A stretch of 64,000 nucleotides of DNA from Psychromonas sp. Urea-02u-13. Lineage in GTDB: Bacteria; Pseudomonadota; Gammaproteobacteria; Enterobacterales; Psychromonadaceae. The stretch lies in assembly GCF_002835995.1 (NCBI RefSeq), contig NZ_PJBZ01000039.1, positions 1 through 64,000 on the forward strand. The letters are read 5' to 3'. Made by a program: the position numbers and the translations under genes. Shown in pieces: positions 38,107-47,218 of this stretch. The notes beneath the pieces are model-generated. The model saw only the letters and a program-made list of their open reading frames with translations, searched no databases and was not told where the DNA came from. Position 1 is the first letter of the stretch; each line of letters starts with the position of its first letter.

Positions 38107-38870
38107 TTGTCATTTTATGAAATTAAGAGAGCCAATTTTTTTATTAAAAATAAATTAGTAATAATATTATTGACCCTTATCGGCATGATGAGCGCGACTT
38201 GGGCGAATGCGACTGAAGCGCTTGTTGAATCCAATGATCATGAGCAACGCTATGTATATAGTGTGTATTATAAAAAATCTCAATTGGCAAGATGGTCCGA
38301 GAGTTACAACAAAAAAATCAACAAACCCAAGTGAATATGTTTGTTGATTTATCATTTTTAGCCATTGGTTTTGGTGGCAGTCAATCTTCCGATATTTATT
38401 GGGATGAAGCGTCACAGCGATTTATTACTCAGCGTTTTACACGAGAAAGCAAAGGTTTTAGTGATGTTAAAATGCAAGCAGAGTTTTCAGAAAAAGGTCA
38501 TCGCTCTAGCATCGTTAATAATGGTGAAACCACTACGTTTAATAATGCTAAAGGTCCCATTGTTGATTTTAATGCGATCACACTGCAAATTAGTGAAGGA
38601 TTAAAATTAGGAAAAGTCGATTTTGAATTTTTTATGCAAACTTCTGATGATATTGCCCATTACTTTTTTAAAGTCACAGGCAAAGATGTCATTAAAACTA
38701 AGTTTGGTGAATTTGAAGCTTTTCGTGTTGAACAAGTGAAGAAAAGTGATCGTAAATTTGTCGCATGGTTTGCGCCTGAGATTGAGTATCAACTGGTTAA
38801 ATTTCACTATAAACGCAAAGTATTAGATATTCGTGGTGAATTGACTGAACACTCAATAACACATTTTTAA
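38107..38870 (+). pseudogene. Frameshifted DUF3108-like periplasmic protein
   Basis: Two overlapping frames together encode one protein. The first (TTG 38107 to 38334) has a signal peptide ending TWANA and the strand RYVYSVYYKKSQ. The second, open to TAA 38870, continues with VRELQQKNQQTQVNMFVDLSFLAIGFGGSQ and runs to the end, including DFEFFMQTSDD, GKDVIKTKFGEFEAFRVE and FAPEIEYQLVKFHYKRK. That latter pattern fits DUF3108-type outer-envelope proteins. One missing base near 38279-38286 (reading SQ-IGKMVREL) would restore a single gene of about 250 residues. Either a true frameshift or a base-calling error. Confidence 0.7.
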
Positions 38871-38963
38871 CCGCTAATGCGTTGTTAATTTGGCTGCTGG
38901 GAATAACGAAACAGCAGCTGCTTTCCCCTTTGTTGGATAATGTGCGCTATCGCGAAGTCTCCC

Positions 38964-39155
38964 TTACAAAAACCTGCCTAAGGTCGGATCAAATTTTAAA
39001 TCTGCGGTGGCGAGTTTTGTTTCTAATAAGCGTCGATCAATGGCATGCGTTTTGGTTAGATCATCGAGATCCCCACTAAAGTCATTACGTAATTTCATAT
39101 TAATAATGCTCATCAACATCATAACTTCCATTGTTTCAAATTTTTCCAAGTACAT
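38964..39155 (-). CDS. Small DUF4250-like protein
   Basis: 63 residues on the minus strand with a ribosome site (AAGGGG) 5 nt before the ATG. The pattern MLMSIINMKLRNDF, a Leu/Asp-rich middle and a YD/FDP-type end (LKFDPTLGRF) match the short DUF4250 family, whose function is unknown. No signal or membrane segment. It stands alone, convergent with the broken DUF3108 gene and divergent from the permease. Confidence 0.65.
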   Translation of the reverse strand: MYLEKFETMEVMMLMSIINMKLRNDFSGDLDDLTKTHAIDRRLLETKLATADLKFDPTLGRFL

Positions 39156-39271
39156 TGTTACCCCTTAAATATGACTTGTTTTAAAAGTACCTGTTTATTT
39201 TTTAAATAAACCGCTTTTAATAGGCAACAAAAATAAATATTTATTGCGATTAGTTAGTATATGTATATGCT

Positions 39272-39290
39272 AATGATATCTATTATCATT
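39272..39290. promoter_or_regulatory. Fur/Mur-type metal-regulator box
   Basis: Perfect 7-bp inverted repeat AATGATA-tctat-TATCATT, 14 bp before the permease ATG. It resembles Fur and Mur (manganese) boxes of gammaproteobacteria. The site may control the permease and, divergently, the DUF4250 gene. Confidence 0.6.
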
Positions 39291-39303
39291 TGCAAGTGGT
39301 GTT

Positions 39304-40512
39304 ATGGCTAGTACATACTTTTTTAAAGCAGTTGGGCAGTGGCGTGGAAGAACAAATTCGCAATTTACCCTTAAATATAAAAGGGCACTGCTCCCGATTA
39401 TACTAGTTGCTTTGCTCATTGCGGAGCCAACACGTGAAATTGCTATTAATACCTTAGCGGATGCTTTTTGGGCGGTGTCTGCCTATGTTGCATTTACATT
39501 GGCGATTTACCACTACCTGTCTTTATGGATGAATAAAGAGAGTAAAGTGGTTCGCCTGTACAATAGCTCGCGCAATTACCAAGTGTTTTTTGCTGCTTTG
39601 TTAGGTGCACTGCCTGGTTGTGGTGGTGCGATTATTGTTACCACTCAATTCATTAGTGGCAGGGTTGGATTCGGCGCTATTGTCGCGGTATTAACTTCAA
39701 CAATGGGTGATGCCGCTTTCTTATTACTGGCGAGCATGCCAGAAGTGGGGTTTAGTCTTGTGGCGATGGGGATTGTGGTGGGAACATTATCAGGGCTAGT
39801 TGTTAATACTATTCACAAAGATGATTTTTTACGTCCAGCTGTAAAAGAAAAAATAACCGAGTTAGAAAGTAACAAAATCCTCACTTCCTTCGAAAAATCC
39901 GCGATTAATTTACAGGGTTATTTTTGGAAGCTACTGATCGTCCCTGCTATTATTATTGCTTCGTTAGGCTCATTTCAAATCGATATTAATGCGTTATTTA
40001 ACTTACCGAACTTAAGTATTGAATGGATAGGTACGATATTAATTATTATCTGCATGATGTTATGGGCACTGACCAAAGAGATTGATGATTATAAATCGAC
40101 GGTATCAGAAGATGAAAAATGCATCGAATCACATCCGTTACAAAAAGCCGCTCAAGATACTAATTTTGTCACTGCTTGGGTTATTGTTGCTTTTTTAGTG
40201 TTTGAATTGAGCACCGCATTAGCGGGTATTAATCTGGCGGATCTATTTTCAGGCTGGGGAGTTTGGATGCCGTTGGTGGGGTTAAGCGTGGGTTTATTAC
40301 CGGGCTGTGGGCCACAAATTTTGATCACGAGTTTGTTTATTTCAGGCGCGGTGCCTATGTCGACTCAATTAGCGAATGCTATCTCTAATGATGGCGATGC
40401 GCTCTTCCCTGCTATTGCGTTGGCGCCACAAGCGGCACTTGTCGCGACGTTTTATTCCGCGGTGCCGGCTTTAATTGTTGGTTATGGTTATTATTGGTTA
40501 TTTGAATTTTAA
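39304..40512 (+). CDS. Putative 10-TM heavy-metal exporter family permease
   Basis: 402 residues, about ten membrane helices in two homologous halves. Each half has a PGCG signature: GALPGCGGAIIV near residue 100 and GLLPGCGPQILITS near residue 335, each followed by SxxF and a DA/GDA motif (STMGDAAFLLLASMPE; SNDGDALFPAIALAP). This is the layout of the ArsP_2/DUF2899-type putative metal exporters. A Fur/Mur-like box just upstream points to a role in manganese or iron homeostasis. Substrate is unknown. Alternative start codons are not obvious; ATG 39304 has a GGTG-type weak ribosome site. Confidence 0.75.
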   Translation: MASTYFFKAVGQWRGRTNSQFTLKYKRALLPIILVALLIAEPTREIAINTLADAFWAVSAYVAFTLAIYHYLSLWMNKESKVVRLYNSSRNYQVFFAALLGALPGCGGAIIVTTQFISGRVGFGAIVAVLTSTMGDAAFLLLASMPEVGFSLVAMGIVVGTLSGLVVNTIHKDDFLRPAVKEKITELESNKILTSFEKSAINLQGYFWKLLIVPAIIIASLGSFQIDINALFNLPNLSIEWIGTILIIICMMLWALTKEIDDYKSTVSEDEKCIESHPLQKAAQDTNFVTAWVIVAFLVFELSTALAGINLADLFSGWGVWMPLVGLSVGLLPGCGPQILITSLFISGAVPMSTQLANAISNDGDALFPAIALAPQAALVATFYSAVPALIVGYGYYWLFEF

Positions 40513-40578
40513 ATGAGCATGCAGGGTTTAAATTTTGCTAAATTTTTCTCGACCCTGTACTTTTTAAGTCATTAAAAA

Positions 40579-41103
40579 TTACATTTCAAGTGTGATAAAC
40601 AAGGTTTCGTTCTTCACTTTTACCGACTTTAAAACAGATTTAGCTAATTGCTCTTTTAAATTATCATCTTTAAATCGATATACGGGATAAGCCGTCATCG
40701 CTTTTGAAAGTGTCATTTGCGCAATTTTTTTAATTTCAGGCATAAACTCTTCTGCTACATCATCAATGGTTAAACTCACAATCCTTGGGTTTCTTAAATT
40801 AAATTCACCTTCAGTGGCATCATAATCTAAGGTGCCATTAATCATTATTTTTCCCTTACCTTCCATTATGCCTGGCGCGTCAGCTTTAATATTTGCCAGT
40901 AAACTAATTTCATCGGTCTCTTTTAATAAATCAATGATGGGATTTGATATGCTGATGGTGACAAAATACTTTGTTCTTTCAATAGGCATAAACGCGGAGA
41001 CTTCTGCTTGTATCTCTTGTTCTGTTATCTCTTGTACATATTCTAATGCGTGGGTCATTTGGCTAATTGCGACTAATACAGTAAAAATTAATGTGCGAAA
41101 CAT
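40579..41103 (-). CDS. DUF1439 (YceB-like) envelope protein
   Basis: 174 residues. A hydrophobic signal (MFRTLIFTVLVAISQMTHA) predicts export. The mature part has the DUF1439 pattern: ITEQEIQAEVSAFMPIERTKYF, then alternating beta strands NPIIDLL and GTLDYDATEGEFNL, and YPVYRF near the end. No lipobox Cys is seen, unlike E. coli YceB. Function of the family is unknown; a lipid-binding fold is suggested. Confidence 0.8.
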   Translation of the reverse strand: MFRTLIFTVLVAISQMTHALEYVQEITEQEIQAEVSAFMPIERTKYFVTISISNPIIDLLKETDEISLLANIKADAPGIMEGKGKIMINGTLDYDATEGEFNLRNPRIVSLTIDDVAEEFMPEIKKIAQMTLSKAMTAYPVYRFKDDNLKEQLAKSVLKSVKVKNETLFITLEM

Positions 41104-41164
41104 GGTTTTCCTTAGGGCTAAAAATAGAGGGCAAACGCTGATTTATAATGAATAGATTATACTA

Positions 41165-41244
41165 ATACCAATTACAATAAATAGCTGATCTATTTGGCTA
41201 GTTAAAATAACTTACTTTTACGTTGTAATGTTCGTAATGGGTAT
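41165..41244. repeat. Small palindromic repeat element
   Basis: About 80 bp bounded by near-inverted ends ATACCAATTAC and GTAATGGGTAT. The ends resemble those of the element at 54996-55156, suggesting a dispersed family. Confidence 0.4.
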
Positions 41245-41471
41245 AAGCGCTTATATGGGTCATTATTGATCTGTTTTCTCAGCAAAATGATTTTTAATCT
41301 GCCTTCCCCAAAACCATCGCTGAGAATATTCGAGAACAAAGCAATTTGATGTCTCATCCTCCATGAAAAGTAACTATGCTAAAAGTAGTATTATATTTAT
41401 CACCTTTTTTATTAAGGTCTTGTGGTTAGCCGCCGATACAAGAGCTTATAAATACATAATGAGGTTGAAAT

Positions 41472-42465
41472 ATGCATAAAATTTTAAATATATTAATCTT
41501 AGCTTTTCTTTTTCAGCCCGCTCTCGGGTTCGCTAAGGCTTCTGTACTCTTGCTTAGTCCCGGTAAAACGAATGAAAGTTTTTGGAAAGATGTTGATACC
41601 TTCGCTAATGCGGCGGCGACACGTCTTAATTTAGATTTTAATGTTTTCCATGCTGAACGTAACAATTATTTAATAATAAAAGAAGTTGAGCGATTAATTG
41701 AAGATGAAGAGTTACCTGATTATCTATTAGTCGTAAATGAAAAAAAATATTACCTAAGCTACTGACTTTATTAGAAGGCCATAAGGTTTATCTTTTAGTT
41801 ATTTTAAACGACTTGAATGCAGAGCAAAAAGCACAGCGATTAAAGAGCAAGCATTGGAAAAAATACCTATTAAGTAGCCTGATTCCCGATAACTATTGGG
41901 TAGGACAGCAAACCGCCAAGGCGCTACTCGAAGCAGGTAATCATCAAGCGGGTGACGTGATGATGATCTCTGGGGATAAAACTACTCCTGCATCGAAACA
42001 ACGACAAGCGGGTGCGACAGATTATTTTAATTCTAAAGTTCACATAAACCTTAAATATGAACTTTATGCAGACTGGAACCAAGCACTTAGTTACCAAAAA
42101 TCACATGTACTGATTGGTCGCTCAAAGAATCTGAAATATATTTGGACTGCAAATGACCTGATGGCATTTGGTAGTATAGAGGCATTAAAAGAGCTCGCGC
42201 TAAAAAAACCCAAAGAAATTAGTGTATTAGGTGCGGGCATTTTACGTCTGCGGGGTGGGCGTTAGTCATGATCAATAGCCATAATAAAGGGCAAACATTG
42301 CCACAAACATCATTAGATCCACTCTTTCAGTTAATTGAGCCCAATACTGATTTTTACCGCTGTTTAGTGACTAAAAATTGGGATGCATTGCCCTTTGAAA
42401 AAATTCAGCCTGACGCGCAGGGCGACTATAAATTTAAAATAAATGCGCATCAGCTCAATAAATAA
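41472..42465 (+). pseudogene. Decayed periplasmic substrate-binding protein
   Basis: Three consecutive frames form one broken gene. The first (41472-41765) has a signal peptide and SVLLLSPGKTNESFWKDV, typical of periplasmic sugar-binding-like receptors. A shift in the A8 tract at about 41739-41746 moves to a frame reading LPKLLTLLEGHKVYLLVILNDLNAEQ, which continues through KYIWTANDLMAFGSIEAL. Near 42240 the coding sequence jumps to another frame reading AGWALVMINSHNKGQ; about 20-25 residues usually found there, around a GGHF-like motif, are missing. One indel plus one internal deletion indicate a real pseudogene. Its original ligand is unknown. Confidence 0.75.
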
Positions 42466-42480
42466 TAACTGACCAAACTT

Positions 42481-42520
42481 TGATGGACCCCGAAATACAT
42501 ATTATATTTCGGGGCCATCA
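42481..42520. terminator. Bidirectional hairpin between the pseudogene and the cytochrome gene
   Basis: Long stem TGATGG(a)CCCCGAAATA / TATTTCGGGGCCATCA with a 7-nt loop, between convergent genes. No strong T-run, so termination in either direction is inferred from position. Confidence 0.6.
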
Positions 42521-42580
42521 CATATGATTATTCTCTGTTTATTGATCCGCGTATGCACTGTTTCGAAAAATGAACGCCCG

Positions 42581-43303
42581 CTATTCTGGTAGTTTTTTAT
42601 CTTTTTTCCACCATAAATCATAGAGTGACAATAAACACATTAGTACCAGTGCCGTTATCTCCAAGGCGCCAGATCCTGCAATAACATAAGCAAATACAGA
42701 TGAAAATTTTGCCATCCACCAAGCACTGATATCTAACCATAACATTGACCAAGCGGTGCAGATTAACACTGTCTTAGGCATTGAAGGGAAGCTACTCAGG
42801 CTGAATATACCTGTGACTAATACCATCACTACAGCGATGCCAAGTAGGTGAATATGTGCACTTTTAGCCATATGTACCCATGAGTAACCTTTTTCGGTAT
42901 AAGTGAGTAAATCGTCATAATTATTAAGTGGCATGGAAGGAATTGCACCGGTCATGGTTGAGGTTCTGCTGTGGCATTTTTGGCAATCGGCTTCAATAAT
43001 ATACATCACTTCATCGTTGAAATAATCATTATCGGGAGCGCCATCTTTTACCCATTTTTCAACTACGCCGATATCTTCATCTACAGTAACATGTTGATAC
43101 ATTGAACTTTTCATTGCACCCACTAATAATGATTCACTGTATTTTGCTTTTACCTTATCGATTTCAGGAATATTAAAACCACTATTACTACTCGAATACA
43201 GTAATCCGATTAAGGTGGCGGCACTGAGTAAGCCAAGCATAATGGTCATTAAAAACCCAGAAAGCCCTAACTTGCTATGAAAACTAAGTCCATTTAAACG
43301 CAT
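42581..43303 (-). CDS. Membrane-bound cytochrome c-type protein
   Basis: 240 residues. An N-terminal membrane helix (about 12-36) is followed by a periplasmic part with one haem-c motif, CQKCH, near residue 108. Three or four helices follow in the C-terminal half, with a His-rich start (HMAKSAHIHLLG) that could bind haem b. This architecture suits an electron carrier between the quinone pool and a periplasmic partner. It lies downstream of the EB_dh gene in the same direction, separated by 57 bp with a hairpin, so the two likely form one electron-transfer unit. Confidence 0.78.
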   Translation of the reverse strand: MRLNGLSFHSKLGLSGFLMTIMLGLLSAATLIGLLYSSSNSGFNIPEIDKVKAKYSESLLVGAMKSSMYQHVTVDEDIGVVEKWVKDGAPDNDYFNDEVMYIIEADCQKCHSRTSTMTGAIPSMPLNNYDDLLTYTEKGYSWVHMAKSAHIHLLGIAVVMVLVTGIFSLSSFPSMPKTVLICTAWSMLWLDISAWWMAKFSSVFAYVIAGSGALEITALVLMCLLSLYDLWWKKDKKLPE

Positions 43304-43332
43304 CGTTCACCTCCACACTAAATCGGAAAAAT

Positions 43333-43353
43333 GACCCGCAATGACAGCGGGTC
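43333..43353 (-). terminator. Attenuator between the EB_dh gene and the cytochrome gene
   Basis: Perfect 7-bp stem GACCCGC / GCGGGTC with a 7-nt loop, followed on the minus strand by ATTTTT. Probably a partial terminator that sets the ratio of the two proteins. Confidence 0.65.
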
Positions 43354-43360
43354 GATGGTT

Positions 43361-44434
43361 TTATTTGAAGCTTAACGCGAGAGATCCATCATGATAAACA
43401 TGATTTATTTGGGAGTTATCAAAAACAGAAATCGCGAAAGGATAGATTTTAGATAAGTCTGTAAACTGCACATCTTGGCTATTAGCTTTATCCCCAGTGG
43501 TCACTAGTTTACGTTTTATCTCAATGGTCCATACGCCATTTTCCCAGTTACCTTTTGCCCAAATATCTCCCCTTGAGCCAGTAAAAACCTCAGACATAAT
43601 GCCTGGGATTAAATCACCGCTTTTAAAGGTATCCACAAAAGGTGTTTTTTGAGAAGGCACAATAGTAAAGTCATTCAGGCCATCTTGTGTGCGGTTCATA
43701 AATGCCGGGCCTGATTTATCTTTATTAGTATTATTGACGTATCCACCGCCGGTTTTACTGTCACCATGACGGCCCCAGTTTTTATTAACCGCGGGGTCTT
43801 TAACATGATCAACAAATTGATCATCAATGATACCCAGTGGATTCATGCGCACACTTTTCCAGTGCCACATATCGAGTGTTTCCCCCGCTCTGCGTGTATA
43901 TTTTCGGCCAGCCGTTTTCCCTTTTTGATCGATTCCGTTAATTTTTCCGTCATCATTCACTAAGTGACAAGCAACCGCACAGCCCTTTTTAGCAAAGCCC
44001 GGTGCTTTTATGTCCCAGAAGAAGGCAAACTTGTCTTCGTAATAGTTATTTGAATGGCCAGTTTGATCTTTATCTTTTAACTGTTTCCATTGACCGTCGG
44101 ATTGTTTTTGCCAAGGAAAGCGTTGTAGGCTTTTGGTGGGGTCTGAATACTGTACGAGGAAGTAGATATGTTCATTATCGTATAACGATTTCAAGCTCAC
44201 TTGTGTTTCTTTTATGCCTGAATAGTTATTTGCTTGGTAGGGAAGTTTATCTACTTTGACTTGTAACGCGGAGGCTTTCTGCCAAAGAGGTTCTGCGACT
44301 CCATCTAATATAACGGTACTGTCTATTTTGATGCTGCTAAGAGTGTTTTCGGCTGCTTGTAAATTTCCATTAAGAGAACTTCCGAGCAAAATAACCGAGG
44401 CGATAAATAACTTTTTGTGTGTTGTTTCAAACAT
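43361..44434 (-). CDS. EB_dh-domain periplasmic haem-binding protein
   Basis: 357 residues with a signal peptide (to NLQAA). The mature protein matches the ethylbenzene-dehydrogenase-related haem domain: VILDGVAEPLWQKA near the start, FFWDIKAPGF, MWHWKSVRMNPLG and the C-terminal WTIEIKRKLVT strand. A CAVACH sequence (CxxxCH) near residue 158 may be a non-standard haem-c site. In the family the domain binds haem b at the gamma subunit of DMSO-reductase-type enzymes, but no catalytic molybdenum subunit is in this window. Its job may be electron relay with the downstream cytochrome. An FNR box upstream suggests anaerobic expression. Confidence 0.8.
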   Translation of the reverse strand: MFETTHKKLFIASVILLGSSLNGNLQAAENTLSSIKIDSTVILDGVAEPLWQKASALQVKVDKLPYQANNYSGIKETQVSLKSLYDNEHIYFLVQYSDPTKSLQRFPWQKQSDGQWKQLKDKDQTGHSNNYYEDKFAFFWDIKAPGFAKKGCAVACHLVNDDGKINGIDQKGKTAGRKYTRRAGETLDMWHWKSVRMNPLGIIDDQFVDHVKDPAVNKNWGRHGDSKTGGGYVNNTNKDKSGPAFMNRTQDGLNDFTIVPSQKTPFVDTFKSGDLIPGIMSEVFTGSRGDIWAKGNWENGVWTIEIKRKLVTTGDKANSQDVQFTDLSKIYPFAISVFDNSQINHVYHDGSLALSFK

Positions 44435-44616
44435 GAGATATCTCCTTTTTTACAAAATAAAGATAACGGCAAAGCAAAACAAATTTTTAAAGGTTTTGAT
44501 AATGTCTTTTTGTGCATTTATCATTTTTAAAATGAAAACGACGGTTTGCTCTAACCATGCTAATAAACTGTTTTTTCAAGGAATAATTTTTACTGAATAA
44601 GATTGTTTTTTAGAAA

Positions 44617-44630
44617 TTGATTTATATCAA
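44617..44630. promoter_or_regulatory. FNR-type box
   Basis: TTGAT-TTAT-ATCAA, a perfect match to the FNR consensus TTGAT-N4-ATCAA. It lies 183 bp upstream of the EB_dh gene, which would give a leader of about 145 nt if the site sits near -41. Confidence 0.65.
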
Positions 44631-45313
44631 TAAAAACCATTAAAAAAAAGTGGCTACTTACTGTTTTACTATAGCTCAAAAATATTTATTGGGTATTTTT
44701 GAAGATGATTTTTAAGCTGGGGATATTTATGGGCACGATTAGCGCGAGAGGGTTAAATAAATTAATCGCTCAACAGCGACAACTTACACTTTGAATCAAG
44801 CCGTTTGCCACCATAAAACTTAGATCGCAGACTTAGCTTTATTTTTATTATGTACAAAAAAAACCTTATCTAGATAGGGTAATTTCCCGCTTGAATTAGC
44901 GTATTCATTGGGCTTAACTACTGATGAAGAAAAACCATTTAGCTGAAATTAGTATTAATAAAGCTTATCTTTAAGATATATAGCGACCATGACAAAACAG
45001 CTATTTTAGTTTGCCTTTTACGACCCTATTAATGAAGTCAATATTGAAACTGTGCAAGTGGTAACCAATGCTTTATTGCTATTCTAATCCCATTAAATAA
45101 GCATTATAAAGTAAAATGGTCATGCTGTTTTTAACATATTAGCTACTTATATGAAACATCACTAAAATTACGCATGAACAGGGTTTTTCTTCTCTTAAAT
45201 AATGCATGCTAGGTACATCTATTTTATTGTTCAGTGAGGTCATTCGACTGAGCAAAGAATTTAATTAATAAATACATATCATTAACCTAGTCATTCTATC
45301 GAAGGTAAAAATC
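44631..45313. other. Intergenic region
   Basis: 683 bp between the FNR box and the next plus-strand gene with no supported gene. It is AT-rich and carries many short stop-rich frames. The promoter of the NAD(P)-binding gene lies in the last 100 bp. Confidence 0.4.
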
Positions 45314-46006
45314 ATGCACACACAACACAATATTATTATCGCAGGATCAACTGGGTTAATTGGTGCTTTGCTGGTTGATGAAGCATTAAAGCATGATCAG
45401 ATAGGCAGTGTAGTGAGTTTAAGTCGCCATGCGCTTAAGCAAAACCTAACCGACTCAAGCAATAAGCTGGTTCAAATTATCAGTCCAGACTTACATATAG
45501 ATGAAAAACGATTAACATCAGGTAGACCGACTATTGGCTTTATTACCTTAGGCTCAACGAAGAAAAAAGCGGGCAGTAACAGTGCGTTAAAAGCGGTTGA
45601 TGTCACCTTAGTGGTGAACGTTGCACACGCGATGAAACAAGCGGGCATTAAATCGATTTATGTTGTGTCATGTATTGGCGCTTCAGAGACCGCTTTGTCT
45701 CATTATTTGCAGTGCAAAGGTGAGATGGAAAGGTTAGTAGAAGCCATTGGTTTTGAGCAGATTGTATTTATACAACCCGGTCCCCTTGCAGGAAAGCGTG
45801 AATTACAACGCCTTGATGAACGCTTATTACAAGGCATGATGTTATTGCTTAGTCCGATTATGAAAGGTCGGTTATTAAATTATAAACCAATCGAAGCAGA
45901 GCTTGTTGCGCAAACGATGTTACATTTAGCGCTTAAAAAGCACGGTAACAATGCGATTAAAAGAGTCAGCTCACAGGCAATGTTTACATTACAATCAAGC
46001 TTATAA
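45314..46006 (+). CDS. NAD(P)-binding Rossmann-fold protein
   Basis: 230 residues. The N-terminal GSTGLIGALLVDEAL is the dinucleotide-binding Gly motif of atypical short-chain dehydrogenases. The SCIGASETALSHYLQCKGEMER segment gives a Ser and a YxxxK-like arrangement (Y..CK), and IQPGPLAGKRE follows, as in the HTATIP2/YwnB-type NAD(P)H-binding family. The substrate is unknown. Single gene, convergent with the carrier gene downstream. Confidence 0.8.
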   Translation: MHTQHNIIIAGSTGLIGALLVDEALKHDQIGSVVSLSRHALKQNLTDSSNKLVQIISPDLHIDEKRLTSGRPTIGFITLGSTKKKAGSNSALKAVDVTLVVNVAHAMKQAGIKSIYVVSCIGASETALSHYLQCKGEMERLVEAIGFEQIVFIQPGPLAGKRELQRLDERLLQGMMLLLSPIMKGRLLNYKPIEAELVAQTMLHLALKKHGNNAIKRVSSQAMFTLQSSL

Positions 46007-46044
46007 GTAGCGTAATGGAGGTTAGGTTTAGTGACTTACAAGCT

Positions 46045-46998
46045 TTACGAAAAGAAATTTAAGCTATACAAAATGGAAATGCCTAAGCTATAGGTAATCA
46101 ACGAGCCAGCGGTGGTGATGGCAATAATGTTTGCGGCCAAATTAGCATTACCACCCATTGAACGGGCCATTACATAGCTTGCTGCTGCCGTAGGTGCTGC
46201 TGTCATAAAGAATAACAAGCCTAATTCCAATCGGCTAAATCCCCATAAATAAGCGCCGCCAGTGATCAATGTTGGTGCGAGTAATAATTTAAAAAAGCTC
46301 GCAAACCATGCGTCTAACCCTTTATGACCTAACTCTCTTAAATTCAATGTCGCACCTGTACACAGTAGCGCTAAAGGTAAGGTCATATTGGCAAAATATT
46401 GGCCGCTATCTAAGAGTACAGTGGGTACTTTTATATCTAGAATTAAAAGTAAAACACCGAGCGTAATGCCGATAATTAATGGATTTTTAGCAATGGACCT
46501 AGTGACGTCTTTTAAGCCCTGCAAGCCTAATTTTGACTGTGTGGAGGTTAAACAGATCACCGCTAATATATTATAAAGAATGGTCGTGCTTGCCACATAA
46601 ACTGCGGCTAGGGCAACACCAGCATCACCATAAACATTAGCCACATAAGCAAGGCCGATAATGGCCGTATTCGCGCGGAATCCCCCTTGAATAATCACGC
46701 CATGATCTTGTTTTTCTTTAATAAATAGTTTGCATGAGAAGGTGGTCAGTAGAAAGAAGGATAAATTAGCCATTAACCCATACGCGATATAAAGCGGGTT
46801 TATTTCAACGGATTGATCGGCATTTACAATGCTTAAAAATAACAGCGCAGGTAGGGTTACTTGAAAAACCAGCTTTGATGCATTATCTACAAAGGCATCA
46901 TTAATCAGTTTGATACGTTTTAAAAACCAGCCTAAAAATAGCAAGATACAGATAGGACCTGTCACAGAAAATGAGAATAAAAGAGATTGCCAAAACAT
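46045..46998 (-). CDS. AEC-family (auxin efflux carrier type) transporter
   Basis: 317 residues, about ten membrane helices in two halves of five. N-terminal FLGWFLKRIKLINDAFVDNASKLVF and the central FRANTAIIGLAYVANVYGDAG are hallmarks of bacterial AEC permeases, which move small carboxylates such as malate or malonate. The C-terminal PTAAASYVMARSMGGNANLAA segment is also typical. No linked catabolic gene reveals the substrate. Confidence 0.85.
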   Translation of the reverse strand: MFWQSLLFSFSVTGPICILLFLGWFLKRIKLINDAFVDNASKLVFQVTLPALLFLSIVNADQSVEINPLYIAYGLMANLSFFLLTTFSCKLFIKEKQDHGVIIQGGFRANTAIIGLAYVANVYGDAGVALAAVYVASTTILYNILAVICLTSTQSKLGLQGLKDVTRSIAKNPLIIGITLGVLLLILDIKVPTVLLDSGQYFANMTLPLALLCTGATLNLRELGHKGLDAWFASFFKLLLAPTLITGGAYLWGFSRLELGLLFFMTAAPTAAASYVMARSMGGNANLAANIIAITTAGSLITYSLGISILYSLNFFS

Positions 46999-47140
46999 GG
47001 ACGATTCCTATGTAACCCCTAAGTAAGCAGAGTTAGGATGAATAAAAAATGAGTGAATAGTAGGCTATTCTGGACTAATTTAACGCAGATAGGTGAAAAA
47101 TGGCAGTATTGCTTAATATGGTTTTTATTAATGGTTAGAA

Positions 47141-47174
47141 TTACTTTCAAGCAGAGCACACTGCTTGAAAGTAA
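47141..47174 (-). terminator. Terminator hairpin of fbp
   Basis: 14-bp perfect stem TTACTTTCAAGCAG / CTGCTTGAAAGTAA with a 6-nt loop, 45 bp after the fbp stop. Strong stem, only a short T-rich tail on the minus strand. Confidence 0.7.
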
Positions 47175-47218
47175 CTATTTTTGTCGATAAGGCTACCGCT
47201 AAAATTAGCGTATTACAT

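Noticed and set aside
38882-39079. Plus-strand frame opposite the DUF4250 gene
   Set aside because: It overlaps the better supported minus-strand gene, which has a ribosome site and a family match.
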